A DNA stretch of 64,000 nt, taken from assembly GCA_947483555.1 (NCBI GenBank), contig CANKMW010000022.1:1-64000 (forward strand), given 5' to 3'. Positions 30,359-38,332 of the stretch are shown here, in pieces. The number at the start of each line of letters is the position of its first letter. The stretch's first letter is position 1. The stretch comes from Myxococcales bacterium (GTDB lineage: Bacteria; Myxococcota_A; Polyangia; Haliangiales; Haliangiaceae). A program made the translations under genes and the position numbers. Below the pieces are notes generated by a model. It was given only the letters and a program-made list of their open reading frames with translations, was not told where the DNA came from and made no database searches.

Positions 30359-30577
30359 TTACCCGTGGATCGCCGCCGAGATGATCAAGGCGAGGCCGAT
30401 GAGCACGCCGGCCACGATCACGCCGAGCGCGGTGTTCTGGTCCTCCTCGATCTCCTTGCGGAACGAGAACGGCGCCAGCTTGGTCATCAACCAGAACGCG
30501 GCGGCGAACACGACCACGCCGACGCCGGCGAACGCTGCCGACGACACCAGGGCATCTCCGAGCTCTTCGATCTTCAT
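30359..30577 (-). CDS. DUF350-family small membrane protein (YjfL-like)
   Basis: The 72-residue product has two membrane helices, SAAFAGVGVVVFAAAFWLMT and GVIVAGVLIGLALIISAAIH, around a polar loop FRKEIEEDQNTA; the E(E/D)DQN(T/P)A loop before the second helix is the DUF350 signature. GGAGG 8 bases before the ATG at 30577 fixes the start, and the previous stop overlaps it by one base (TGATG). DUF350 proteins often sit beside polyamine-metabolism and envelope-stress genes; their molecular function is unknown. Confidence 0.82.
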   Translation of the reverse strand: MKIEELGDALVSSAAFAGVGVVVFAAAFWLMTKLAPFSFRKEIEEDQNTALGVIVAGVLIGLALIISAAIHG

Positions 30578-30846
30578 CACTTTCCTCCGTGGTAGCCGCC
30601 GTGCCAGAAGTGGTAGGCGCGGTATCCGCCGGGCGAGTTGCGCACGGTGCCCGGCACGCGGTCGCGCTGCGAGCTCTTGAAGTCCCAGCCGAGGACGCCG
30701 GCGAGCAGATAGACGACCAGCGCCAGCCCGGCCACGCCGACGTAGATCTTCACCAGCCACGACATCGGCGACCGTGGCACCGGCGGTCGATCGAGCGCGG
30801 TCGCCGCGCTGGCGGTCGCCGCGGGCGTGGGATCGGGCGTGGTCAC
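30577..30846 (-). CDS. Small single-pass membrane protein of the polyamine operon
   Basis: A GTG start at 30846 overlaps the DUF4178 stop (GTGA). The 89 residues have a Thr/Ala/Pro N-terminus, one membrane helix (IYVGVAGLALVVYLLAGVLG) and a conspicuous tail, GGYRAYHFWHGGYHGGK, rich in Gly, His and Tyr. The tail could bind metal or a partner. No family is recognised, although tails of this GGYR..HFWHGG kind are recalled in small proteins next to DUF350. Its frame is intact and coupled on both sides. Confidence 0.65.
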   Translation of the reverse strand: MTTPDPTPAATASAATALDRPPVPRSPMSWLVKIYVGVAGLALVVYLLAGVLGWDFKSSQRDRVPGTVRNSPGGYRAYHFWHGGYHGGK

Positions 30847-32819
30847 TCGTCACCTCCGCTGCCGAGCCCGGACGGGGCGTAGTCACTCTGCGACCAGCGC
30901 CGGCGCTCGAAGCTCCACTTCCACCCGGCCAGGATCAGGCCGGGGACGGCGAACAGGATCAGGGCCAGGAGGGCGTGCTTCCACCGGAACACATCCTGGC
31001 GGATGCGGATATCGACCGAGTCGCGCATGCTGGCCTGCGGTTGCTGGACGTCGAGCCGCAGCACGTAGCTGCCCGACTTCACCGCTGGCAAGACGTGCGT
31101 GCTCGACCGGCTGCCTTCGCTCCAGTACTCGCCGCCCTCGACGCCGGTGTAGTGCGAGACCTCCTTCTCGAACGACTCGACCTCGCCGGTGACCTCGTTG
31201 ACCAGGTCGGCGGCGACGAACGCCCACGACTCGCTGACCTCGATGCCGAGCCGGACCTCGACGTTCTCGTGGCCGACCAGCGTGAACGGCGGGCTGAACA
31301 CGATCAGCGGCGCGACCGATGACCCCTGCAGCTCGGGAGCGATCACCTCGGCGGGTGGCGGCTCGAGCTGGAGCGTGGCGTCGAGCACGACCCGCTCGTC
31401 AGCCATGTGCAGTCGACCGCAGGTGACGCCGACGAAGGCCAGGGCCAGGATCGCGAACGCGCCGGTCGCGTGGCGGTGCTTGAAGGGCTGGATGGCGCCG
31501 ACGCCGGTGGTCGACGGTGGCTTGTCAGCCAGGCCGAACGCGTGCTGGATCTCGGCGCGGGTCTTGTACACGCCCAGCGACCAGTTGATCTCGTCGCTGG
31601 TGGTCTCCTTGGACAGCATCGCGGGCGGCGCGACGTAGTCGACTGCGTCGACGCGCTCGCCGGCCTGGACCCGCCAGTACATCTCGCCCCACACGCCGGC
31701 GACCTCGACGGTGGACATGTCGAACAGGCGGAAGCCCTGGCCGCCGTAGCTCGGCTTGTGATCGAAGCCGGGCTCGACCGCGCCCGGCGGCAGGGTGGTG
31801 ACGAAGCTCCAGTGGCCGTTGGCCTCGACCAGCCAGCGGAAGCCGGCGCCGGGTTCGTAGAGCAGGTGCTCCTCCCAGAAGAAGACCTCGCCGCCGGCGT
31901 AGAACGCTTCGCGGCGCAGGCGACCGATCAGCGTGTAGGTGACGCCGTCGAACGTGCCGCGGGCGCCGAGCGCGATCGTGCCCTGTTGCCCGGCGGCCTG
32001 TGCCAGCTTGCCGAGCACCGCGAGCGGGCCCTCGCAGTCGAGGATCGACGAGCAATAGTCGCAGACCACGCGCATCGAGCGATCGGGGACCCGCAGCTCG
32101 ACGGCACCGTTGCAACTCGGACATGCCAGCCGTTGCGCGCCGGCGGCGGCGCTGGCCGGCGCGTCGCTCTCGCCGCCGCGAATGCCGAGCTCGCGCAGCG
32201 ACACCTGCTTGCCGATGTAGACCGTGATCGGGTCGTCGGCCTCGCCGGCGGCGCCGTCGGCGGCGTCGCCGTAGTCGATGGTGGCGAAGCGGCCGCTGCC
32301 ATCGGCGAGGTCGGCGAACGCGCTCTTGCCACCGGGCACGAAGCGGAACGGGATCTCGCCGGCGGCGGCGATGAGCTCGGCCTCGCCGCGCTCGCCGACC
32401 GTGAACAGCTTGGGCCCGTCGTCCTCGAGCTGGATCGCGGCGCCCGGGAAGACCTCGTCCCACGGCGGTGGATCGCCGGCGCCCACGGTCTCGAAGGTCA
32501 GGTAGAAGCGCCCCTGGGCCTCGGCCAGCCAGCCCCAGCGACCATCGTCCATCTTGGCGTACCACTCGTCCCAGATGCCGCCGGCCGGGTGGCGGTACTG
32601 GGCGCGGCCGACGAGCATGAAGGCCTCGCCTTGCCAGCGGCCATCGGCGAACAGCTTGAGCGGCGACGCGGTCGGCGTCAGGTCGGCGACCTGGCCCAGC
32701 GTCTCGACGCCGCGGTCGCCGCGCACCACCGCGGCGCGACAGCTGTCGCAGACCCGCACGAAGCTGTCGTCGTAGCGGAACTCGACCCCGGCGCCGCAGG
32801 TCGGGCAGGCGACGTTCAT
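30843..32819 (-). CDS. Double DUF4178 zinc-ribbon membrane protein
   Basis: The 658-residue product opens with a zinc ribbon, CPTCGAGVEFRYDDS...CDSC, then a DUF4178 domain (FMLVGRAQYRHPAGGIWDEW, WGWLAEAQGRFYL). A second ribbon (CPSCNGAVEL...CDYCSS, residues ~230-262) precedes a second DUF4178 domain (YTLIGRLRREAFYAGGEVFF, FRWLVEANGHWSFV). A helix near residue 445 (AFAILALAFVGVTCG), a beta-rich extracytoplasmic-looking section and a final helix (HALLALILFAVPGLILAGW) follow. The ATG overlaps the SpeD stop (ATGA). DUF4178 is of unknown function but recurs with DUF350 and aminopropyltransferases. Confidence 0.82.
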   Translation of the reverse strand: MNVACPTCGAGVEFRYDDSFVRVCDSCRAAVVRGDRGVETLGQVADLTPTASPLKLFADGRWQGEAFMLVGRAQYRHPAGGIWDEWYAKMDDGRWGWLAEAQGRFYLTFETVGAGDPPPWDEVFPGAAIQLEDDGPKLFTVGERGEAELIAAAGEIPFRFVPGGKSAFADLADGSGRFATIDYGDAADGAAGEADDPITVYIGKQVSLRELGIRGGESDAPASAAAGAQRLACPSCNGAVELRVPDRSMRVVCDYCSSILDCEGPLAVLGKLAQAAGQQGTIALGARGTFDGVTYTLIGRLRREAFYAGGEVFFWEEHLLYEPGAGFRWLVEANGHWSFVTTLPPGAVEPGFDHKPSYGGQGFRLFDMSTVEVAGVWGEMYWRVQAGERVDAVDYVAPPAMLSKETTSDEINWSLGVYKTRAEIQHAFGLADKPPSTTGVGAIQPFKHRHATGAFAILALAFVGVTCGRLHMADERVVLDATLQLEPPPAEVIAPELQGSSVAPLIVFSPPFTLVGHENVEVRLGIEVSESWAFVAADLVNEVTGEVESFEKEVSHYTGVEGGEYWSEGSRSSTHVLPAVKSGSYVLRLDVQQPQASMRDSVDIRIRQDVFRWKHALLALILFAVPGLILAGWKWSFERRRWSQSDYAPSGLGSGGDE

Positions 32820-33166
32820 GGGCCGGCCCCGCGGGCCACCGTGGTCACGGTCACCTTGGTCGCCGCCAGCGCCTCGGCGAGCAGCGCCGGCCAGTCCACG
32901 CCGCTGCGCTCACGGCAGCAGTACAGGTTGAACGTGGCGACGCCGCTCTCCGGATAGGTGTGGCAAGCGAGGTGCGACTCGGCGAGCAGGTAGAGCGCGG
33001 TGACGCCACCGGGGCCGCCGAAGCGGTGGACCTGCGGCGCGCCGATCACGGTCAGGCCGAGGGCGGCGATCACACCATCGCAGAGCCGGCGCAGCGCGTT
33101 CGCGTCGCGCAGGCGCTCGGCGTCGCAGCCGCTGGCGTCGACGATCCACTCGGTGCCGCCGGTCAC
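32816..33166 (-). CDS. speD: S-adenosylmethionine decarboxylase proenzyme
   Basis: Makes decarboxylated AdoMet, the aminopropyl donor. GTG 33166 gives 116 residues, the size of the small prokaryotic class. The self-cleavage site is LLAESHLACHTYPESG: Ser64 would become the pyruvoyl group, His69 is the processing His, and Cys83/Cys84 in FNLYCC is the proton donor, matching Ser63/His68/Cys83 of the Thermotoga enzyme. It is first in a seven-gene operon running to 26011, every junction of which overlaps or is at most 13 bases. The donor it makes is presumably used by the membrane aminopropyltransferase downstream. Confidence 0.9.
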   Translation of the reverse strand: MTGGTEWIVDASGCDAERLRDANALRRLCDGVIAALGLTVIGAPQVHRFGGPGGVTALYLLAESHLACHTYPESGVATFNLYCCRERSGVDWPALLAEALAATKVTVTTVARGAGP

Positions 33167-33234
33167 GGGCGCTCAAGGTAGCACAGCGTCGACTGGCCTG
33201 GAGTCCCCGGCCCGCGGCGGCTGGGAACAGATCG

Positions 33235-34608
33235 CTAGCGCAACGCCAGCTCGAGCCCGATGGCGATCAGATCGCGGCTGTGGCCGTGGATTCCGAGATT
33301 CGCCGCCAGCGTCTCGGCGGCGAGCGGGTTGTCCCATGGCAGGCCGGGAGCGCCGACGGTGGTGGTGCGCGCCAGCTGGCGCGACCAGCCCAGCGTGATG
33401 ATGGCGGCGCCGGCGGTGAGCTCGGCACCGAACGCCAGGGTGTGGCCGCCGCGATCGACCCCGCCGAGGGTGGTGGCCGGGGTCGTCTGCGCGGCGCCGC
33501 GCCAGCCGTAGCCGGCGGACAGCCAGGCGAAGCCGGGCAGGAGCTCGAGGTCGACGCTGCCATGAAGCGCGCCGTGCGAGCGGCGCCCGATCCGCGTCGC
33601 CAGCCCGGCGATCGGCGCGCTGGCGCCCGAGGCGTCGACGATGCGGGCGGCGGTGATCTCCCAGGCGTCGTCGGCCCGACTCGGGTACGTCCACGCCGTG
33701 GCCCCGGCCTCGACGGCGAAGCGGGCGCCGACCCAGCGCACGCCGGCGTGGAGCGTGAGCGGCGACCCGAAACGTCCGACCGCGCGGGCGTCGGCGGCCT
33801 CGACGGTCGGCGGCAGGACGGCGCCGATCACCGGGGTGCGCGCAACCGCCACCGTGGCCTCACCGCCGGCGCGGACGTCGTCGGACCAGCTGGCCCCGAG
33901 CGCCAGCTCGATCGGAACGTCACCCGGCGCGAGCAGGGCGCCGATCGCGCCGCCCGCGACGAAGCCATCGGTCGCGGCGATCGCCACGTCGACGTCGCGC
34001 ACCGGGTTGCCGAGCGGCGTGTCGCGACCGCCGAAACCGGCCCACACGCGGCGGCGCTCGGTGGTGTCGACGCGGGCGAAGGTCGCGGCCGCGCCGATCG
34101 CCAGCCACTCGGTCGGCCGCGCGGCGACCCCGAGCGCGACGGTGCGCCGGGTCCAGCGCGCCTCGAGCGCGGCGTAGCGGTGCGGGAAGTCGGCGCTGAC
34201 CGTCTCGGCTGGCAGGCCGGGTTCGGGCGCCGGCAGCCGCCGATCGATCGACGCGGTGGTGGCGACGCCGACGCCGACGACCAGGGGGCCGAGCGTGCCG
34301 ATCACGCCGGCGAGCGGGATCAGCTCGGCCGGGCCGCGATCGGAGATGCGCGGGTGATCGCCGCCAGCCAGCCAGACGTCGTCATCGATGAACAGGCCGG
34401 CGACCTGCCCGCGGCGCTCGCTGCGGCGGGCGATCGCCGCCGGGCACGCGAACAGCGCCCCGACGCCGTCGTCGGACACCAGCGCCGCACCGGCATGGCC
34501 GATGGCGCGCGGCGACAGCAGGCCCAGCTCGCCGTCACCGCGGGCCATGGGCGCCGCGACCGTCAGGGCGACCACGGTCGCGAGCGCGGCGCCAGGGCGG
34601 CAGAACAC
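33235..34608 (-). CDS. Outer-membrane beta-barrel protein, FadL/OmpP1-like
   Basis: GTG 34608 gives 457 residues with a signal peptide (MFCRPGAALATVVALTVAA, cleavage after MARG). The mature start, GLLSPRAIGHAGAALVSDDG followed by ALFACPAAIAR, is the FadL/OMPP1 pattern in which a conserved N-terminal hatch segment begins with a ...GRAGA..A..dd..a...NPA-like motif. Alternating beta strands fill the rest (TVALGVAARPTEWLAIGAAA, SVDLELLPGFAWLSAGYGWR). It ends in LELALR rather than a terminal aromatic. A transporter for hydrophobic molecules is suggested by family only. Confidence 0.6.
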   Translation of the reverse strand: MFCRPGAALATVVALTVAAPMARGDGELGLLSPRAIGHAGAALVSDDGVGALFACPAAIARRSERRGQVAGLFIDDDVWLAGGDHPRISDRGPAELIPLAGVIGTLGPLVVGVGVATTASIDRRLPAPEPGLPAETVSADFPHRYAALEARWTRRTVALGVAARPTEWLAIGAAATFARVDTTERRRVWAGFGGRDTPLGNPVRDVDVAIAATDGFVAGGAIGALLAPGDVPIELALGASWSDDVRAGGEATVAVARTPVIGAVLPPTVEAADARAVGRFGSPLTLHAGVRWVGARFAVEAGATAWTYPSRADDAWEITAARIVDASGASAPIAGLATRIGRRSHGALHGSVDLELLPGFAWLSAGYGWRGAAQTTPATTLGGVDRGGHTLAFGAELTAGAAIITLGWSRQLARTTTVGAPGLPWDNPLAAETLAANLGIHGHSRDLIAIGLELALR

Positions 34609-34632
34609 GCGGCGACGATAGCAGACCCCCGT

Positions 34633-35109
34633 TCAGGGCGCCGAGGCGCACTGACCGTCGCAGCAGCGATCGGTGGCTCGCTTGCACGACGCCTTGGCGG
34701 CGCCGCAGCGCTCGTCGGCCCAGGCGTCACCGGGGAGCTGGGCGGCCAGCTCGCAGATCGATCCGGCGTTGTCGCAGATCGAGTCCGACAGCTTGCAGAC
34801 GTCGGCGCAGCGATCGCTGGGGACCCGCTCGCACGTCGTCCGGACCTCGGCCATCGGGGTCGCCGCCATCGAGGCCGCCATCGCCGCGTCGGGCTGGTCG
34901 AGCGCGGCGGCGGTCAGGTCGCGTCCGATCGCGGCGTCGAGCTCGGCGATGCGGGCCCGCAGGTCGTCGGGGCGGCCGCCGAGCAGCGTGGGCGGATCCT
35001 GGGTCGTCGCCGGGGCCGACTTCGAGGACCGCCCGCCGGCGCAGGCGGCCAGGGCCGCGGCCAGCGCGGCGGCGGCGAACAGCGAGACGGACGAGGCCGA
35101 CCGGGTCAT
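34633..35109 (-). CDS. Cys-rich lipoprotein of the ECF-sigma operon (second of a pair)
   Basis: ATG 35109 overlaps the previous stop (ATGA); 158 residues. MTRSASSVSLFAAAALAAAL then AACAGG is the lipoprotein signal. The C-terminal half carries a Cys-rich module: CADVCKLSDSICDNAGSIC, then CGAAKASCKRATDRCC. The same pattern (C..VC.L.D.ICDNA.SIC...C..AKASC..A..RCC) occurs in the gene just upstream, so the two are tandem duplicates. Eight to ten Cys in 70 residues suggests disulfides in the periplasm or on the surface. Function is unknown. Confidence 0.75.
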   Translation of the reverse strand: MTRSASSVSLFAAAALAAALAACAGGRSSKSAPATTQDPPTLLGGRPDDLRARIAELDAAIGRDLTAAALDQPDAAMAASMAATPMAEVRTTCERVPSDRCADVCKLSDSICDNAGSICELAAQLPGDAWADERCGAAKASCKRATDRCCDGQCASAP

Positions 35110-35567
35110 GGCGGCGCCGACTCCGGGGGCGGATCCTTGTCGCAGCCGCAGCAGCGCTGCTGCGCCTCGCGACACGAGGCCTTGGCGCTGTCGCACTTCT
35201 CGCGCGCCCAGGCGTCGTTCAGCTCGTCGGCGATGGCGCAGATGCTCTCGGCGTTGTCGCAGATGGCGTCGCCGAGATCGCAGACGTCGTTGCATGCGCC
35301 GGTCGGCACCCGCGGCAGCACGCAGGCGCGCGCCGCCGTGGTCACCGACATGCGGCTCATCGCCATCACCGCGGCGGCGTCGGGTTCGACGTCCATGCCG
35401 GCCTCGCGGCGCCAGTCGCGGATCTGCGCCCACAGCACGGTGATCTCGTTGCGCCGCGCCTGCTGCTCCGGCCACGGCCGTGGTGCCGACGTCGAGGCGC
35501 AGGCAGCGATCCACCCGCCGGCCGCGGCCACCGCCAGCGCGGCGACCCCCGCGGTCGCGCGCCTCAC
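35106..35567 (-). CDS. Cys-rich lipoprotein of the ECF-sigma operon (first of a pair)
   Basis: GTG 35567 overlaps the TPR-lipoprotein stop (GTGA). The 153-residue product has signal MRRATAGVAALAVAAAGGW and lipobox Cys in IAACAS, then a helical linker and the module CNDVCDLGDAICDNAESIC...CDSAKASCREAQQRCCGC, closely related to the next gene. The paired modules may fold as small helical disulfide domains. Co-operonic with a sigma factor and its putative anti-sigma factor, so an envelope sensing or structural role is plausible but untested. Confidence 0.75.
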   Translation of the reverse strand: MRRATAGVAALAVAAAGGWIAACASTSAPRPWPEQQARRNEITVLWAQIRDWRREAGMDVEPDAAAVMAMSRMSVTTAARACVLPRVPTGACNDVCDLGDAICDNAESICAIADELNDAWAREKCDSAKASCREAQQRCCGCDKDPPPESAPP

Positions 35568-36205
35568 TTCTCCTCCAGGATGCGCTTCTGCAGCGCCTCG
35601 TTGATCGCGATCGACTTGTCGAACGCGATGATCGCCTGCTTGCGCACTTCTCGGGCCCGGTCGCCGTCAGCGGGCTGACCCGTCGACACCAGCAGCTCGG
35701 CCTGCGCCTGCAGCACCTCGCCCTTGACGGTGTACAGGTTGGCGACGAAGAACGAGTCGCGGCTGGCGACCGCCAGCCCTTCGTCGACGACGCTCATGGC
35801 CGCCTCGACCTGGCCCTGGGCCACCAGCAGCTTGGCGAGCATCGCTCGCGCGTCGAGCACCACGTCCTCCGCCTCGGGGGCCGCGGGCGGGAATCGAACC
35901 GCGAGGATCTGGCGGACGGCGGCGGTGGCGAGCGGAAGCTGCCCATCGCTCATGTAGACCCGCGCCTTGTGGTGAAAATTCTTTGCCTGCGACAGCGCCA
36001 CCATCAGCGCCTCGTCGATGGCGTCCTCGGGTTCGGTGATCCGGGTCACGGGGCCGCCCCGGCGATCGCTGTCGCTCGAGCAGGCGAAGCCGAGCGCGAC
36101 CAGCGCGACACCTGCCAGCACCGCCAGCGCCAGCCGCCCGGCGCGACCCGACGCGGCCCGCCGAGCGCCGGCCCGCAACGATGGGGACGTCATGGGCGAC
36201 CTCAT
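35564..36205 (-). CDS. TPR-like lipoprotein of the ECF-sigma operon
   Basis: The 213-residue product starts with a basic region and LALAVLAGVALVALGFAC, a lipoprotein signal with Cys around residue 42. The mature part is helical: SQAKNFHHKARVYMSDGQLP, MLAKLLVAQGQVEAAMSVVD and NLYTVKGEVLQAQAELLVS read as three degenerate TPR hairpins. The start overlaps the preceding stop (ATGA). Proteins of this sort scaffold envelope complexes; no partner is evident except the neighbours. Confidence 0.7.
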   Translation of the reverse strand: MRSPMTSPSLRAGARRAASGRAGRLALAVLAGVALVALGFACSSDSDRRGGPVTRITEPEDAIDEALMVALSQAKNFHHKARVYMSDGQLPLATAAVRQILAVRFPPAAPEAEDVVLDARAMLAKLLVAQGQVEAAMSVVDEGLAVASRDSFFVANLYTVKGEVLQAQAELLVSTGQPADGDRAREVRKQAIIAFDKSIAINEALQKRILEEK

Positions 36206-36897
36206 GGGCGACCTCCCTGGTTCGAGCTGGCGGGCCGTTCCACACCGGCGCGCGTGGTGCCGGCGAGCGTGCGCTCGCGGAAGCCGGCGAGACGGTCGGC
36301 GTAGATGGTGTCGATGCGCAGCACCACGGCGCCGCTGGCCGCATCGAGCGTCGGTGCCGCGGTGATCACGCCGATCAAGGCGTCGGCCGGACGCGAGCGC
36401 AGGTGGACCGCGACCGGCGCCGGAGCGAGCGCGCCGTCCGGCGTCGGGGCGGTGGTCGCCGGACGCAGCACCAGCGCGGCGATCGCGGCGGCGGCGACGG
36501 CGGTGGTGAGACCGGAGAGGAGCCAGGGCGCCAGACGGCGGCCGCGCGCGCGGGACAGCGGGATGACGCCGCCGCGCACTCGCAGCCCCGGATCGGTCGG
36601 TGAGGTGATCGACCCGGTGGGGTGGCCGCCACCCTTGCGTTCGATCGCCGTCGCCAGCGCCGACTCGACGATGCTGCGGGTGCGCAGGGTGTCGAGCTCG
36701 ACCGGCCGGGCCGCGGCCCGGATCACCGTCGCGACCTCGAGCAGCGCACGCTCGTCGGCCGGGACCGCGGCCGGTGGGCGACCGGACAGCACCTTCTCGA
36801 TCAGCTCGCCGAACGCACGGGCGCGGGCCTTCTCGGCGGCGTCGGCGACGTCGTCGGGAGCCGGCAGGGCGGTGGGGGTGTCGTCGTCGCGGGTCAT
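36202..36897 (-). CDS. Putative anti-sigma factor, single membrane helix
   Basis: ATG 36897 overlaps the sigma-factor stop (ATGA); 231 residues. The N-terminal cytoplasmic half is helical (ARAFGELIEKVLSGR, ADERALLEVATVIRAA), followed by one membrane helix, LAPWLLSGLTTAVAAAAIAA, and a periplasmic beta-rich tail. This topology and position match anti-sigma factors of ECF operons, which hold the sigma factor at the membrane. The usual zinc-finger motif HxxxCxxC is absent, so it is not a ZAS-type protein. The function is inferred from order and topology. Confidence 0.6.
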   Translation of the reverse strand: MTRDDDTPTALPAPDDVADAAEKARARAFGELIEKVLSGRPPAAVPADERALLEVATVIRAAARPVELDTLRTRSIVESALATAIERKGGGHPTGSITSPTDPGLRVRGGVIPLSRARGRRLAPWLLSGLTTAVAAAAIAALVLRPATTAPTPDGALAPAPVAVHLRSRPADALIGVITAAPTLDAASGAVVLRIDTIYADRLAGFRERTLAGTTRAGVERPASSNQGGRP

Positions 36898-37544
36898 GAC
36901 GTGCCGTCCGGGGCCGCGGCGCGATCGCCGAACTTCTTGCGGAACGCGCGCACGGCGCGGTGGAGCAGCACGTCGAACGTGCCGACGGTGACGGCGAGCC
37001 GGCGCGCGCATTCCTCGCGCGACAGCTCGCTGATCAGGCGCAGCTGGATGGCGTTGCGGTAGCGCTCCGGCAGCTCGGTGAGCGCGACCTCGATGCGAGC
37101 GCGATGCAGCGTGCGCTCCTCCTCGGCCATCATCATGGCGTCGGGGTTGGCGTCGGGATCGCTCTCCGATGGCAGCTCTTGCGCCATCGCGTCGGCCAGC
37201 CGGCGCGATCGCTTGGACGCCCGGTGCACGTCGTAGACCTTGTTGATCGCGATCTGCCGCAGCCACGGGTAGATGGTCTTGCCCTGCCAGGTGAAGCGGT
37301 TGATCTTCTCGACCGCGGTGGCCAGGGTGTCGCGCAGCACGTCCTCCGCGGTCGCGGCGTCGCCGAGCCGGGGCAGGATCACCGTCCCGTACAGTGGCTT
37401 GGCGTAGCGTTCGAGGATGGGCCGCATGGCGTCGAGGTTTCCGCGCTGGGCCTCCTCGACCAGGCGTTGCTCTTCATCGAGCTCGACGGCTGTGGCAGCT
37501 TCGGAGGCCAAGTGCCGATCCTGTAACGCGACGTGACGGGGCAT
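36894..37544 (-). CDS. ECF-family RNA polymerase sigma factor
   Basis: The 216-residue product has region 2 (NLDAMRPILERYAKPLYGTV, ATAEDVLRDTLATAVEKINR, TIYPWLRQIAINKVYDVHRA) and region 4 (ALTELPERYRNAIQLRLISE, LSREECARRLAVTVGTFDVL, then HRAVRAFRKKFG). It heads a five-gene operon with a putative anti-sigma factor and three lipoproteins, each junction overlapping by four bases. By analogy it would direct RNA polymerase to its own promoter and to a regulon released by an envelope signal. No matching promoter was identified upstream in the short gap to truA. Confidence 0.88.
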   Translation of the reverse strand: MPRHVALQDRHLASEAATAVELDEEQRLVEEAQRGNLDAMRPILERYAKPLYGTVILPRLGDAATAEDVLRDTLATAVEKINRFTWQGKTIYPWLRQIAINKVYDVHRASKRSRRLADAMAQELPSESDPDANPDAMMMAEEERTLHRARIEVALTELPERYRNAIQLRLISELSREECARRLAVTVGTFDVLLHRAVRAFRKKFGDRAAAPDGTS

Positions 37545-37557
37545 CTTACACGGCGCC

Positions 37558-38310
37558 TCACGCCTCCGGGGCGTAGCTGACGGCCATCAGACACAGGCCC
37601 TGCGGCGGCGCGGTCGGCCCCGCCCGGCTACGGTCGAGACTGGCAAGGATCTCGGGCACCTGGCCGGCCGTGAATCGACCTTCGCCAACCTCCACCAGGG
37701 TGCCGACCAGGATCCGGATCATGTTGCGCAGGAAGGCGTTACCGCGGACGTCGATGGCGAGCAGGTCGGGCTCGGGCCAGCTGAGGGCGACCTCGTCGAT
37801 CCGCCGGATGGTGGTGCGCGCCGTGCAACCCGCGGCCCGGAGCGCGGTGAAGTCTCGCTCGCCCGGGAACGCGGTCGCCGCTGCGGTCATGGCGGCGATG
37901 TCGAGGGGCTGTGGTCGATGCCAGACCCGGGTGGCGAGCAAGGCCGAACGGTCCGGTCGCGCCAGCACCAGATAGCGGTAGTGCTTGCCGATCGCCGAGA
38001 AGCGAGGATGGAAGTCGTCGCCGACCTCGCGCGCCTCGGTGATCGCGATCGCCGGCGACAGCAGGCTGTTGAGGCCGCGGCGCACGCCGTGGAGCGGGAT
38101 CGTGCGCTCGGTGCGGAACGTCGCCACCTGGCCCAGCGCGTGGACGCCGGCGTCGGTGCGCGACGCGCCGGCGACCGTCACCGGGTGGTCGAGCAGCCGC
38201 GCCAGCGCGGTCTCGAGGTGCTCCTGCACGGTCGGCGCGTTGAGCTGCCGCTGCCAGCCGGCGATGCCGGTGCCGTCGTACTCGATCGTGAGCCGGATGT
38301 GGCGGGGCAC
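37558..38310 (-). CDS. truA: tRNA pseudouridine(38-40) synthase TruA
   Basis: Converts U38-U40 of the tRNA anticodon arm to pseudouridine. GTG 38310 gives 250 residues (MPRHIRLTIEYDGTGIAGWQ), a normal length. The catalytic Asp is Asp53 in GASRTDAGVHALGQV. Other landmarks: FHPRFSAIGKHYRYLVL, FRNMIRILVGTL-like FLRNMIRILVGTLVEVG and AGPTAPPQGLCLMAV at the C-terminus. It sits alone between the ECF operon and a barrel-protein gene, 22 bases after the latter's stop. Confidence 0.95.
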   Translation of the reverse strand: MPRHIRLTIEYDGTGIAGWQRQLNAPTVQEHLETALARLLDHPVTVAGASRTDAGVHALGQVATFRTERTIPLHGVRRGLNSLLSPAIAITEAREVGDDFHPRFSAIGKHYRYLVLARPDRSALLATRVWHRPQPLDIAAMTAAATAFPGERDFTALRAAGCTARTTIRRIDEVALSWPEPDLLAIDVRGNAFLRNMIRILVGTLVEVGEGRFTAGQVPEILASLDRSRAGPTAPPQGLCLMAVSYAPEA

Positions 38311-38332
38311 GCGTGACCTCGCCGCGCCGCGG

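Noticed and set aside
33280-35604. 774-codon plus-strand open frame
   Set aside because: Runs antisense through a barrel gene and two lipoprotein genes that have signal peptides and overlapping starts; composition is that of a shadow frame.
35880-35905. tRNA T-arm-like string GGGAATCGAACC
   Set aside because: No acceptor, D-arm or anticodon stem surrounds it, and it lies inside the TPR lipoprotein coding sequence.
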